Source of the DNA: Verrucomicrobia bacterium UBA1183
Lineage (GTDB): Bacteria > Verrucomicrobiota > Verrucomicrobiia > Opitutales > UBA9783
Direction of reading: 5' to 3'
Assembly: GCA_002309885.1 (NCBI GenBank)
Contig: DBYP01000016.1
Span: 1 to 57,752 of the forward strand
Length of the DNA stretch: 57,752 bases
This document shows positions 33,934 through 41,535 of the stretch, piece after piece. The position numbers and the translations under genes were made by a program. How positions within the stretch are numbered: position 1 is the stretch's first letter; each line of letters begins with the position of its first letter. The notes beneath the pieces are model-generated. The model was not told the origin of the DNA, did no database searches, and saw nothing but the letters and a program-made list of their open reading frames with translations.

Positions 33934-35450
33934 GACGCTTTCTCATCTTTAGCGATCCAATTTTGAAGCGCTGTCCCTACATTATCCGGCTTTTGTTGTA
34001 TAAGAAGATTAAGCATTTCCGGCGTCGGTACGATGGCTTCTTGTTCGCGCTTTGCCCTACTTGCTTCGTTGGGATTTACAAAAGGACGCGTTTTCTTTAT
34101 CATCCTTAAAAAGATTCCAAATAGCCCGATAGAACAAGCGATCGCTAAAATATTTTTCACCCAAGGTTCCCAAACCATCATTTGCGTTTCGAAAGCGTTT
34201 TTATCTATATTGGATTCAAAAAGATTTACGTTATTGAACGGAACTTCTTGAATCGATACATACTTCAAATCTTCAATACCCAAAGCGTTTGCGATCATCG
34301 ATTTTAACGAATTCAGCTCACTTTCAGATCGAGACAAATAATTTTTTTCATTTTTGGGATCCGTGCGCTGAGCAATAAAGACGGCTGCCGACATACGTTT
34401 TATATTGCCTGGTGTTTCAACAATTTCTCGCGTCGCTTTGTTGATATCATAAGAAATGGTCTTGTTTTTTCGCGTTTCAACCGAATTCGATTCGATTGCT
34501 TGTCCACCCACCGCTTCACGTTCAGCGGTTGGACCTTGGGTTGCGTTAGATTCATTATTAGATGAAGAATTTTCTTGGAATGTTTGGGTACGAATGACCT
34601 GACTTTCCGGATCATATTTCTCTTCTACAATCGTGGTCGTATTCGTTTCCAAATCAACTGAAACACGTGCAACTACCTGTCCGACACCCAAAACAGAATG
34701 CAACATCGTTTCTATCTTTTTACTAAAATAATTTTCGAGATTTTCACGCATCCGAATGTGCGAAGAAGCTAAGCCGATACCGTTTGTCTTGGCTAAATCT
34801 TCCGACAAAACCTTACCATGATTATCCACAACACTAACATCATCCAACTTCAACCCTTCAACCGAGTTGGCCACCAAAGAACGGATCGCATTAACCGCGG
34901 CTTCGGGTAGATTATTGCTGCCGGTATCGACAAAAACAGAAGCGGTTGGATGGATGTTGGCTTGACTCGAAAGCAGCTTGTTTTCCGGCATAACAATCAT
35001 AACGCGTGCATTGCGTACGCCATTCAGTTCAGCTACCGTCCGCGACAATTCCCCCTGTAATGCACGCAGGTAATTGGTTTTCTGCATGAAATCACTAACT
35101 CCCACGTAGCTTTTATCAAAAATTTCGTAACCTACACCCGCACCGGTCGGAACCCCCTTCTCAACCAAATTCATACGAATATTGTAGACCGACTTCTGGG
35201 GAACCAAAACGGAATGGCCGCCGTTGGTTAGCTGATAAGGCACCCCTTGTTCCTCAAGAAGCGCGACAATCTCTGCCATATCTTTTGCAGATACCCCACC
35301 ATACAAGAGCTGCATTTGTGGACGATTAATCCAATATAAGAAAATAGAAAAACCCAGGAAAATTGCGAAAATGGAGGCCGACAAAGACATTTTCTGTCCG
35401 GCTCTCAATTGTTGCCAAAAGATTTTAATCTGTTCTACAAATGTTTGCAT
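33930..35450 (-). CDS. fliF: Flagellar MS-ring protein FliF
   Basis: 506 residues. First membrane helix at about 22-42 (LSASIFAIFLGFSIFLYWI); two ring-building domains (LYGGVSAKDMAEIVALLEEQGVPYQL, YVGVSDFMQKTNYLRALQGELSRTV and the PENKLLSSQANIHPTASVFVD stretch); a second helix near 430-450 (WVKNILAIACSIGLFGIFLRM); and a short C-terminal tail that binds FliG. FliF is longer than injectisome SctJ, so this base is of flagellar type. Confidence 0.92.
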   Translation of the reverse strand: MQTFVEQIKIFWQQLRAGQKMSLSASIFAIFLGFSIFLYWINRPQMQLLYGGVSAKDMAEIVALLEEQGVPYQLTNGGHSVLVPQKSVYNIRMNLVEKGVPTGAGVGYEIFDKSYVGVSDFMQKTNYLRALQGELSRTVAELNGVRNARVMIVMPENKLLSSQANIHPTASVFVDTGSNNLPEAAVNAIRSLVANSVEGLKLDDVSVVDNHGKVLSEDLAKTNGIGLASSHIRMRENLENYFSKKIETMLHSVLGVGQVVARVSVDLETNTTTIVEEKYDPESQVIRTQTFQENSSSNNESNATQGPTAEREAVGGQAIESNSVETRKNKTISYDINKATREIVETPGNIKRMSAAVFIAQRTDPKNEKNYLSRSESELNSLKSMIANALGIEDLKYVSIQEVPFNNVNLFESNIDKNAFETQMMVWEPWVKNILAIACSIGLFGIFLRMIKKTRPFVNPNEASRAKREQEAIVPTPEMLNLLIQQKPDNVGTALQNWIAKDEKAS

Positions 35451-35460
35451 GGTTTATGTG

Positions 35461-35871
35461 TTAAATGGACATGCGGGTCAGTTCTCGGAAACCATCTACC
35501 AACTTATTCCTTACCTCAAGCAATAGCGTAAAGGCAATACCAGCCTCTTGTGTTGCAAGAACGCTTTGGTGCAAATTATCCGACTTCCCACTTAAAACAT
35601 CAAACGTGGTTTCTTGAGCAACATGCTGCTTATTGTCCACCCAATTGACAAATTCTTCGATGGGCTTTTCTACGCGAACTGGATCCGGAATCGCTTTCGA
35701 ATCTGCAATGCCACCAATCTTTACTTGGTTAGGTTGTACAGCCCCTAAGACTTCCGCTAGATTCTGTTTAGCAGCATCTAAAGCCTTTTGCGTTTCCGTA
35801 TGCAACGGTGGGCGTATACCGGTTAATCCCGTCTGAAACAACGAACCACTTCCCAATTTTCCTATTTCCAT
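35461..35871 (-). CDS. fliE: Flagellar hook-basal body complex protein FliE
   Basis: 136 residues. The C-terminal half has the FliE pattern: SDNLHQSVLATQEAGIAFTLLLEVRNKLVDGFRELTRMSI (matches the family's MQKASLAFQLMLQVRNKLVEAYQEIMRMQV-like end). FliE joins the MS-ring to the rod and is an early exported substrate. N-terminal half is variable. It precedes fliF by 10 bases. Confidence 0.85.
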   Translation of the reverse strand: MEIGKLGSGSLFQTGLTGIRPPLHTETQKALDAAKQNLAEVLGAVQPNQVKIGGIADSKAIPDPVRVEKPIEEFVNWVDNKQHVAQETTFDVLSGKSDNLHQSVLATQEAGIAFTLLLEVRNKLVDGFRELTRMSI

Positions 35872-35902
35872 AAAAATTTTCCTTCACCTTACATGCAGCA
35901 TA

Positions 35903-36307
35903 TTACTTGCCAATTTGTAATGTTTTTTGCGCCATGGTTTGAGAAATCTTGAAAGCTTTCAAATTGGCTTCGTAACATCGAGAAGCAACCATCATATCCA
36001 CCATCTCCTGCGACATCTTTACGTTGGGCATTTGAACCATACCGTTTTTATCCGCATGCGGATGTCCTGGATTATAAACCGCATCACCAGGCGTTTTGTC
36101 GGTTCTTATACTCTTTACATGAACCGAGGAAACACCTTCTTCATCCAATAGGCTTTCAAAAACCGGAACCTTCCTTTGATAGGGTTTCCCATTGGGAGCT
36201 TTCGTCGTTTGTGCGTTCGCAATGTTTTCAGAAATAAGCCGCATTTGCAATTTGTGCGCAGCTAAGGCATTTGCTGACATTTCAATCCCAGAAATTAGAT
36301 TAGACAT
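35903..36307 (-). CDS. flgC: Flagellar proximal rod protein FlgC
   Basis: 134 residues. N-terminal rod motif GIEMSANALAAHKLQMRLISENIANAQTTK, central YQRKVPVFES and PGHPHADKNGMVQMPNVKMSQEMVDMMVASRCYEANLKAFKISQTMAQKTLQIGK at the C-terminus, all family-typical. It forms the periplasmic rod with FlgB, FlgF and FlgG; the last two are not in the window. Confidence 0.92.
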   Translation of the reverse strand: MSNLISGIEMSANALAAHKLQMRLISENIANAQTTKAPNGKPYQRKVPVFESLLDEEGVSSVHVKSIRTDKTPGDAVYNPGHPHADKNGMVQMPNVKMSQEMVDMMVASRCYEANLKAFKISQTMAQKTLQIGK

Positions 36308-36320
36308 AACGATTCCTTAT

Positions 36321-36704
36321 TTAGAATGGATTTCCCGTGATAGCGCTGCGGGTTGTTTTAAACGTATCTTCAGCAACTTTTAACAAGAATTGATGCCGCA
36401 AATTGTTTTCATTCATGAGCAGCAATTCACGATCCAACTCAACATTATTACCCGAAGCATTGGTAGAACCCGTTAAATCGGTTTTCAAAACTGCATGCGC
36501 ATCCTCAAATTCGCCCACAGCACCTTGTTCCAAAAGATTTGCAAGATGACTTTCAAAATTTTTATCAACATCTTGCCGCCTATAATGTGGTGTTTGCGAA
36601 TTTGCAATGTTGGCACTCAGTGCCTTCTGCCGCAAACTCACCACATCCATTTGCTTCTTCGCTAAAACATAATTAGCCCCTAACGATTCCGATATGCCTG
36701 TCAT
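36321..36704 (-). CDS. flgB: Flagellar proximal rod protein FlgB, first gene of the operon
   Basis: 127 residues. Rod motif VSLRQKALSANIANSQTPHYRRQDVDKNF at about 23-51 and GNNVELDRELLLMNENNLRHQFLLKVAEDTFKTTRSAI at the C-terminus, both typical of FlgB. The ATG at 36704 is used; the longer frame begins at a TTG. A sigma-54 promoter (36720-36735) ends just before it, which leaves only a few bases of leader. Confidence 0.9.
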   Translation of the reverse strand: MTGISESLGANYVLAKKQMDVVSLRQKALSANIANSQTPHYRRQDVDKNFESHLANLLEQGAVGEFEDAHAVLKTDLTGSTNASGNNVELDRELLLMNENNLRHQFLLKVAEDTFKTTRSAITGNPF

Positions 36705-36719
36705 GACACTACCTATTTG

Positions 36720-36735
36720 AGCAATTTTCGTGCCA
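36720..36735 (-). promoter_or_regulatory. Sigma-54 (RpoN) promoter of the flagellar/translocon operon
   Basis: On the minus strand: TGGCACG (36735-36729), AAAA, TTGCT (36724-36720), an exact match to the -24/-12 consensus TGGCACG-N4-TTGCW. The predicted start is about 36709, five bases before the flgB ATG. Flagellar rod and hook operons are controlled by sigma-54 in many Gram-negative bacteria. No enhancer site for an FlgR/FleQ-type activator was identified. Confidence 0.8.
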
Positions 36736-36751
36736 AAAATGATAGCGGAAT

Positions 36752-36910
36752 TCAAGGGAACTTTTTGAAAAAAGCTTCCCTTAAACCCTCAAAAACTTTT
36801 CATGATTTTGCAACAATGTTGCAAAATAAGAAAAAGTTTTAAGGAAGTTTGAGGGATTTTTTACAAAAAATCCTTCAAAATTGCAACACATTAGCTTATA
36901 TATAGATATT
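36752..36910 (+). repeat. Inverted-repeat element, copy 9
   Basis: Starts directly beyond the sigma-54 promoter with AAGGGAACTTTTTG-AAAAAAGCTTCCCTT, then CATGATTTTGCAACAATGTTGCAAAATAAG and GAGGGATTTTTTACAAAAAATCC. The left terminus is missing; a degenerate right terminus may be near CACATTAGCTTATATATAG. It separates the divergent flgB and secG genes. Confidence 0.75.
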
Positions 36911-36978
36911 CCAATAAAATCGCAAAAACCGTTAAATAATTTCAGTTTTTGCTTGAACTTTCTTGAGCGAACTGATGG

Positions 36979-36984
36979 TATAGT
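36979..36984 (+). promoter_or_regulatory. Possible extended -10 promoter of secG
   Basis: TGGTATAGT (extended TG-N-TATAGT) lies 7 bases before the secG ATG at 36992. No good -35 box is seen. If used, the transcript would be leaderless. Confidence 0.4.
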
Positions 36985-36991
36985 TCCAGTT

Positions 36992-37354
36992 ATGTTAACA
37001 TTTCTCATTGCTATTGGTTCGATAACATTAGTTCTTTTGTGTGCTTGGTTGGTTTTATTGATATTGATGCAGAAACCGAGTGCAAATGCCGGTATGGGAG
37101 CTGCTTTAGGTGGCGGTGCTGCTGAATCGGCATTCGGTGGTGAAGCTTCGACCGTTTTGACACGCTGGACAGTATATGGCATTATCGCTTTCTTTATTAT
37201 TACTTTATTCTTAACCTTAGCGCAGATTTATCAGCACCATCACAATGTTGATGCGCAGGAGTTGGCACCTATCACCACCGAAGTCAAAGCCGAACAGCCT
37301 TTGACCGCATTACCGGATGCACCAATCGTTCCCGCTGAAAAATCAGCCGAATAG
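36992..37354 (+). CDS. secG: Preprotein translocase subunit SecG
   Basis: 120 residues with two membrane helices (LIAIGSITLVLLCAWLVLLILM and VYGIIAFFIITLFLTLAQI) and the SecG signature LMQKPSANAGMGAALGGGAAESAFGG between them. A hydrophilic tail of about 35 residues is extra. SecG supports SecYE-mediated export across the inner membrane. Start set at the ATG where the first helix begins; there is no ribosome site before it. Confidence 0.9.
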   Translation: MLTFLIAIGSITLVLLCAWLVLLILMQKPSANAGMGAALGGGAAESAFGGEASTVLTRWTVYGIIAFFIITLFLTLAQIYQHHHNVDAQELAPITTEVKAEQPLTALPDAPIVPAEKSAE

Positions 37355-37414
37355 GCCTTTGCCCTCTTAGCTCCCTGTTTTGGAGATAATTTTCGCTAAA
37401 CCTCCCGGACTCCG

Positions 37415-37430
37415 TTTTTTTTGGGGGGGG
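37415..37430 (+). other. T8-G8 homopolymer tract
   Basis: Eight T followed by eight G in the 146-base gap between secG and the 757-residue protein gene, 33 bases before its -35 box. The longest G run noticed in the window. Confidence 0.9.
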
Positions 37431-37462
37431 CGTTGCTTAATATTCCGCATATCCTTTTTCGC

Positions 37463-37491
37463 TTGCTATTGCTTTAGACAGGTGCTAGAAT
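37463..37491 (+). promoter_or_regulatory. Extended -10 sigma-70-type promoter of the 757-residue protein gene
   Basis: TTGCTA (37463-37468), 17 bases, TAGAAT (37486-37491) preceded by TGC (extended -10). The expected start is 37498-37499, directly before the ATG at 37501, so the mRNA is probably leaderless. Confidence 0.6.
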
Positions 37492-37500
37492 AGGGTTGTT

Positions 37501-39774
37501 ATGTCTATTAGTTGGAAACCGGATGGCGCGAATTCAGAATTTGAACTCAAGAATGTTAATAATAAATGGCAATGGCATCAGGTAGGGGAGGGAACTACCT
37601 CTACATTGGAACAATTACTTTTAAAAGGCGGAACCCTAAAAATAGGAGATACATCTATACAAATTCCTGACAAATCTTTGTTATCGGACAACATTCCTGC
37701 GATAAAAACAGCATTAGATAGTTTAGAACCTTCACAAGCATCAACAGGGCCAACAGATGCCCTAAAAAAGCAATTGACTACTGATTCACAAGCATCAACA
37801 GGACCAACAACACTAAAAAAGCAATTGACTACTGAACTAGTCAAACAAGGTCAAGAACTAGCGTTACTTATCGGAGAACATGGCAGTAAAATACCTGAAG
37901 ATTTATCGGGATTATTTGAGGAAAACGAAGCTGCCATTAATCTATTAAAACCTCCGAAACAAAAGCCAGAAAGCACTCAAAGCTCTGAGGAAGTTAAAAC
38001 AGAAACACAAAAAAATACGGAAGATATTCCTATACTTAAAGCACATTGTCCTGAGACAACCGATAATCATCTTAATACCATTAAGGAATGCCTTTTCCCA
38101 GAACCTAAAAAAGAATTATCATCTGAGCAAAAAAATCGTAATTTAGGAACCCTCAAGGAATGGATGAAGGAAGGATATATCGACAAAAATTACAATATCA
38201 ATTTTACGAAATTCGGTTTTTCTCCATTGGCAATCGATAAAGCTAATTTAAAGGGGAAGATATGCGTTGATAAAGAAACGGGAAGATTCGACATGAAGGT
38301 CTCTGGTAAATTTGGTGACACCTCTGCAGATGCGTTGGGAAAACTAAAGGAAGAAGTAAACAAAGCATTCCAACCTTCAGGAACAAACACACCTATATCT
38401 ATCAATCCAGAGGACCTAAGAAAGGTACCTGAATTTCTAAAAGATGGAGCAATGTTCCGAATTTATTACGCAGACAATGGGAATAAAGTCCAAATAATAT
38501 TACCTTCTGAAGAAGAAGACAAAGAAATCTACGCAAAAATCGATGTTTTTTGCGGTAACAAAAAACTGGATACCTTAAAGATCAATTGTTCATGCATATA
38601 TGAAGGTGAGGAAAAGAATGGTGTCTCAGCTAAAAAAGACGAGCATCCCATCTTGGAAAATTGGTCTGATTACGCCGCAAAGAGTAGAATAGAGGAAAAA
38701 TACAAACGTTATATCCCGTTCACAAGTTTAGGCGACGTTCTCGAAAAAAGCAATGAAGATGACCCCCAACGTAAAAATGCTGAAAATAAATTATGGAACG
38801 GCTTCTTTACATATTTAGGAATGACGGTTAAGCAACCCAACCAAAAGGCTGATGTAACACAACCACAAAACAAACCTGAAACTTCCGCAGAAGCTGCTAC
38901 ACAAACAAATCCGACGGATGCAGCTAAAACCAATGATCCTTCTTCTTCAGAAACTGCAACTGGAGCAACACAAAGTAAACCTGAAACTTCCGCAAAAGGA
39001 GTACCCGGTCAAGCTTCAGAAGGCTCAGCTGCGACAACAGAACAACAACCCACTAAAGGACAATCGACATCAAATCAATCAACACAACAAGTGACGATCA
39101 ATGTCCATGTCCAGGCACCCCAAACACAAACTCTAGAAAAAGATCTTCCTGCTGCTAATACTTCAAATGATAAGTTTGGACTACAACCAAACTCCAAACA
39201 AGATAAAGTCCAAACAGATAGAGATAAAAAAGAAATAGGAAAAACTCCGTCGAATTCGGAAACCCTCAATAATACAATCCAGGACCTAATTGAGGAGGCC
39301 CAAACAGCTACACAAACAGCTACCCAAACAGCTACCGGACACAAACAAAAAGTGCTAAATAGTATCACTAGTGGAATAGTACAGCTTGGTAGCCCTAAAG
39401 CCACGCCACAAGATCTAAAGGCCCAGGTGGAAAAGGTCATCAAAGATTTGGAAAATCCCCAACCTGGAGAAGATATTCATAATATTTGGGATACAGTACA
39501 AGCTGTAAACAACGCTGCAAGTCAGCTAATAGGAAAAACCGAAGCGAAACCCGATACCTCACCGAAAGTTATCTCAGAAACAAACCTAGGAAACGGGACA
39601 AAGGAACCAACTAAAGCTCAAAATGGTGTAGTTGAGCTAAAAAATATTGAACTTCCTTATGACGAATCTAGCACTGCTTTCGATGCGGCCAAAAAACTTG
39701 TCGACACTCTTCCCAATATTGTGGGAAGTTTAACGCTACCCCAGAGCGATAAGTCAGGAAACGGGACAAAATGA
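37501..39774 (+). CDS. Large low-complexity Thr/Gln/Lys-rich protein, unknown; effector-like
   Basis: 757 residues, no signal peptide, no membrane helix, no recognised domain. Residues about 78-112 hold a tandem duplication (QASTGPTDALKKQLTTD then QASTGPT-TLKKQLTTE, DNA period 54 bases at 37732). Residues about 205-430 look globular. Residues 440-600 are disordered Thr/Gln/Pro/Ala-rich with a short triplicated TATQ unit near 39300-39340. The C-terminus ends SGNGTK, and GNGTK occurs also about 57 residues earlier. Codon use is like the neighbouring genes. Possibly a secreted or surface protein. Confidence 0.65.
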   Translation: MSISWKPDGANSEFELKNVNNKWQWHQVGEGTTSTLEQLLLKGGTLKIGDTSIQIPDKSLLSDNIPAIKTALDSLEPSQASTGPTDALKKQLTTDSQASTGPTTLKKQLTTELVKQGQELALLIGEHGSKIPEDLSGLFEENEAAINLLKPPKQKPESTQSSEEVKTETQKNTEDIPILKAHCPETTDNHLNTIKECLFPEPKKELSSEQKNRNLGTLKEWMKEGYIDKNYNINFTKFGFSPLAIDKANLKGKICVDKETGRFDMKVSGKFGDTSADALGKLKEEVNKAFQPSGTNTPISINPEDLRKVPEFLKDGAMFRIYYADNGNKVQIILPSEEEDKEIYAKIDVFCGNKKLDTLKINCSCIYEGEEKNGVSAKKDEHPILENWSDYAAKSRIEEKYKRYIPFTSLGDVLEKSNEDDPQRKNAENKLWNGFFTYLGMTVKQPNQKADVTQPQNKPETSAEAATQTNPTDAAKTNDPSSSETATGATQSKPETSAKGVPGQASEGSAATTEQQPTKGQSTSNQSTQQVTINVHVQAPQTQTLEKDLPAANTSNDKFGLQPNSKQDKVQTDRDKKEIGKTPSNSETLNNTIQDLIEEAQTATQTATQTATGHKQKVLNSITSGIVQLGSPKATPQDLKAQVEKVIKDLENPQPGEDIHNIWDTVQAVNNAASQLIGKTEAKPDTSPKVISETNLGNGTKEPTKAQNGVVELKNIELPYDESSTAFDAAKKLVDTLPNIVGSLTLPQSDKSGNGTK

Positions 39775-39900
39775 TTCTGCTCAAAATGTCCACTTTGTTG
39801 GGACCTGAGGTTCTATGGTGTGTCAAAATGATTCATTCTTCAGAATAAATACCCACAGGTGTGACCCGTGGTCTTCTTCGCTTTGCGTCAGATAAAGTCT

Positions 39901-39927
39901 AGAACAGTACCTTACCTGTACAGTTCT
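39901..39927 (+). other. Inverted repeat downstream of the 757-residue protein gene
   Basis: AGAACAGTAC-CTTACCT-GTACAGTTCT, a 10-bp stem with one mismatch and a 7-base loop, followed by TTAATTCCTT. Could be a factor-dependent or weak terminator or an operator before the tRNA gene. The rest of 39775-39960 shows nothing recognised. Confidence 0.5.
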
Positions 39928-39967
39928 TAATTCCTTAAAAATAAGCTTACATTTTTGACAAAAAGTA

Positions 39968-39995
39968 TTGACACACAACACGTACCATTTACTCT
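39968..39995 (+). promoter_or_regulatory. Sigma-70-type promoter of the tRNA-Asp gene
   Basis: TTGACA (39968-39973), 16 bases, TACTCT (39990-39995), about 19 bases before the tRNA 5' end. Another TTGACA occurs 14 bases earlier. Confidence 0.5.
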
Positions 39996-40014
39996 TATCT
40001 TTGTAATTGAGCGC

Positions 40015-40091
40015 GGGGTGGTAGTTCAGCTGGTTAGAACGCCTGCCTGTCACGCAGGAGGTCGCGAGTTCGAGTCTCGTCCATCCCGCCA
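40015..40091 (+). tRNA. tRNA-Asp (GUC)
   Basis: 77 nt. Acceptor stem GGGGTGG / CCATCCC, discriminator G and encoded CCA; D-arm GTTC-AGCTGGTTA-GAAC; anticodon stem CCTGC / GCAGG with loop CTGTCAC, anticodon GTC at 40049-40051; T-arm GCGAG-TTCGAGT-CTCGT. All helices pair. Since the CCA end is encoded, this tRNA does not depend on a full CCA-adding enzyme for maturation. Confidence 0.95.
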
Positions 40092-40297
40092 GTTGCAATA
40101 CACTTCGTCGTTGAACATCGGGTTTCTGAATAGGTGAGCGCGCTTTCTGGGTTTCAACTTCCTGCAAAAAATAAGTATAGAGATAAAAAATGCTGTAACC
40201 ATGCTATCTGTGGGGAAAATTGCACTTCTAGTTTCACTCTATTTAAATGGTGTGGTGAAATTTGAGCAGCATTTCACCACTTAAGCACATAACAAAT

Positions 40298-40651
40298 CTA
40301 TTTTTGCTGAAAATCCTTTACAGAATTTTCAATTTCACAGCATTTCGGGCATTTGCAACAAGGCGCTTCCATCGGAGGTCGTTTATCAGAAATCTTTGAT
40401 TTGTACCTTTTGGCAGGCATTATTATCGGTACCTGATCGCGCTTTGCGTTGCTGAGGTCATACTTACGGATTTCTAGTGCCTTTTGCGCTTTTAACAAAA
40501 ATCCCATGTTCGTGGAAGTATTGATAACTTCTAACGCTTTTTGCTCAGCTACACCCACATCTTCTTTTTGCGATATCGTGGAACAAATACCAAACGATAG
40601 CCCGAAAACACTGGGAATTAAAACTAAACTTAATATTTTTGAAGCCTTCAT
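40298..40651 (-). CDS. Exported small protein with C-terminal Cys cluster
   Basis: 117 residues from the ATG at 40651. Signal peptide MKASKILSLVLIPSVFGLSFG, then helical segment (EQKALEVINTSTNMGFLLKAQKALEI) and near the C-terminus CCKCPKCC, which could bind metal or form disulfides. A weaker sigma-28-type promoter ends 8 bases before the ATG, which excludes the longer upstream start. It is divergent from the exported protein at 40725. No family recognised. Confidence 0.6.
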   Translation of the reverse strand: MKASKILSLVLIPSVFGLSFGICSTISQKEDVGVAEQKALEVINTSTNMGFLLKAQKALEIRKYDLSNAKRDQVPIIMPAKRYKSKISDKRPPMEAPCCKCPKCCEIENSVKDFQQK

Positions 40652-40659
40652 ATAGATAT

Positions 40660-40686
40660 ATATCGGCATCTTTTAAAAAAAATTGA
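40660..40686 (-). promoter_or_regulatory. Sigma-28-type promoter, weaker, before the Cys-cluster protein gene
   Basis: On the minus strand: TCAATTTT (40686-40679), 11 bases, GCCGATAT (40667-40660). The -10 box matches GCCGATAA at 7 of 8 positions and the -35 box matches TAAAGTTT at 6 of 8. The predicted start lies 2-3 bases before the ATG. Confidence 0.6.
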
Positions 40687-40724
40687 GTTGTTTTTATAAA
40701 AAAATTTGAGATAATCGTTCTACT

Positions 40725-41198
40725 GTGGGAAAACTTTTGTTGTATTTTCTTTTAATTTTTCTACCTTCAATAGAAATACATGCCGGTAGCTGTCTCAGTT
40801 GTTGCACCCCAAAATACATTAAATTAGATCCTCAGATAAGAGCATACCTTGAAAATACCATTACCGATACACAAAAAAATTTGTATACACTCGATGTGGG
40901 CACTTTGGATAGTCGACAAGAGGCTTTGCTTTTTATGGGAGAATACCAGTTCGCTGACATTGGGAAATTAACGCATGCGTTATACAAGTTCTACCAAAAA
41001 GGCAAGTTGCCTAAAAACAAGTACGTTTTGGAATGTTTTAAACTTACGTTAAGCTGGGTAGAAGAACGTATTATGTTACATGAAGATTCCGAATCTGAAC
41101 GGTTTCATGAAGCCCTCGTTAACGAAGGAGAAAAAATCAGGAAAATACTCGAAGAAATGGAAGTTTCAACGGAATTACAACTTATCTCCAAGAAATAA
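40725..41198 (+). CDS. Exported 157-residue protein, unknown
   Basis: Starts with GTG at 40725. Signal peptide MGKLLLYFLLIFLPSIEIHA, then SCLSCC near the mature N-terminus and a helical body (LDSRQEALLFMGEYQFADIG, YVLECFKLTLSWVEERIML, EKIRKILEEMEVSTELQL). No domain recognised. It is divergent from the Cys-cluster protein with 73 bases between their starts. A degenerate sigma-28-like arrangement (TTGTTTTT-N11-TGAGATAA, 40688-40714) has the same distance to the start codon as in the lipase gene, but the match is too poor to call. Confidence 0.6.
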   Translation: MGKLLLYFLLIFLPSIEIHAGSCLSCCTPKYIKLDPQIRAYLENTITDTQKNLYTLDVGTLDSRQEALLFMGEYQFADIGKLTHALYKFYQKGKLPKNKYVLECFKLTLSWVEERIMLHEDSESERFHEALVNEGEKIRKILEEMEVSTELQLISKK

Positions 41199-41280
41199 GC
41201 TCTTCTTTTTTCTACTTTTCTGAAATTTTCAAAATAAACAAAGACTCAATAACGCATATCCGCCATTTTACTTCGTATTC

Positions 41281-41502
41281 TAGACTGTGCCTACATAAGC
41301 TAGAAACATTACGTTTTTGAAGGATTTTTTGTAAAAAATCCCTCAAACTCCCTTAAAAGCAGGCAGCGGCCCTGCACCCTCGCCATTTTGCAACATTATT
41401 GCAAAATTATGAAAGTTTTTGAGGGTTTAAGGGAACTTTTTTCAAAAAGTTCTCTTAGGGTTTATGCTTTTACAACGTTTTATCTCCCGTAGACCCGCCT
41501 TA
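41281..41502 (+). repeat. Inverted-repeat element, copy 10 (with GC-rich insert)
   Basis: 222 bp, TAGACTGTGCCTACATAAGC to CCCGTAGACCCGCCTTA. Same orientation and nearly the same left end as copy 2. Holds GGATTTTTTGTAAAAAATCC, GCAGGCAGCGGCCCTGC, TTTTGCAACATTATTGCAAAA and AAGGGAACTTTTTTCAAAAAGTTCTCTT. It lies between convergent genes. Confidence 0.85.
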
Positions 41503-41535
41503 AGGGAAAGGAGCGCCACGGCGCCGCGCTTAAAT

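Noticed and set aside
36781..37182. 133-residue minus-strand frame opposite secG
   Set aside because: It reads through a repeat element and the antisense of secG; no ribosome site and no protein-like pattern.
37732..37840. Tandem 54-bp repeat as a frameshift or assembly error
   Set aside because: Both units keep the frame with a codon-sized difference, so it is more likely a genuine in-gene duplication.
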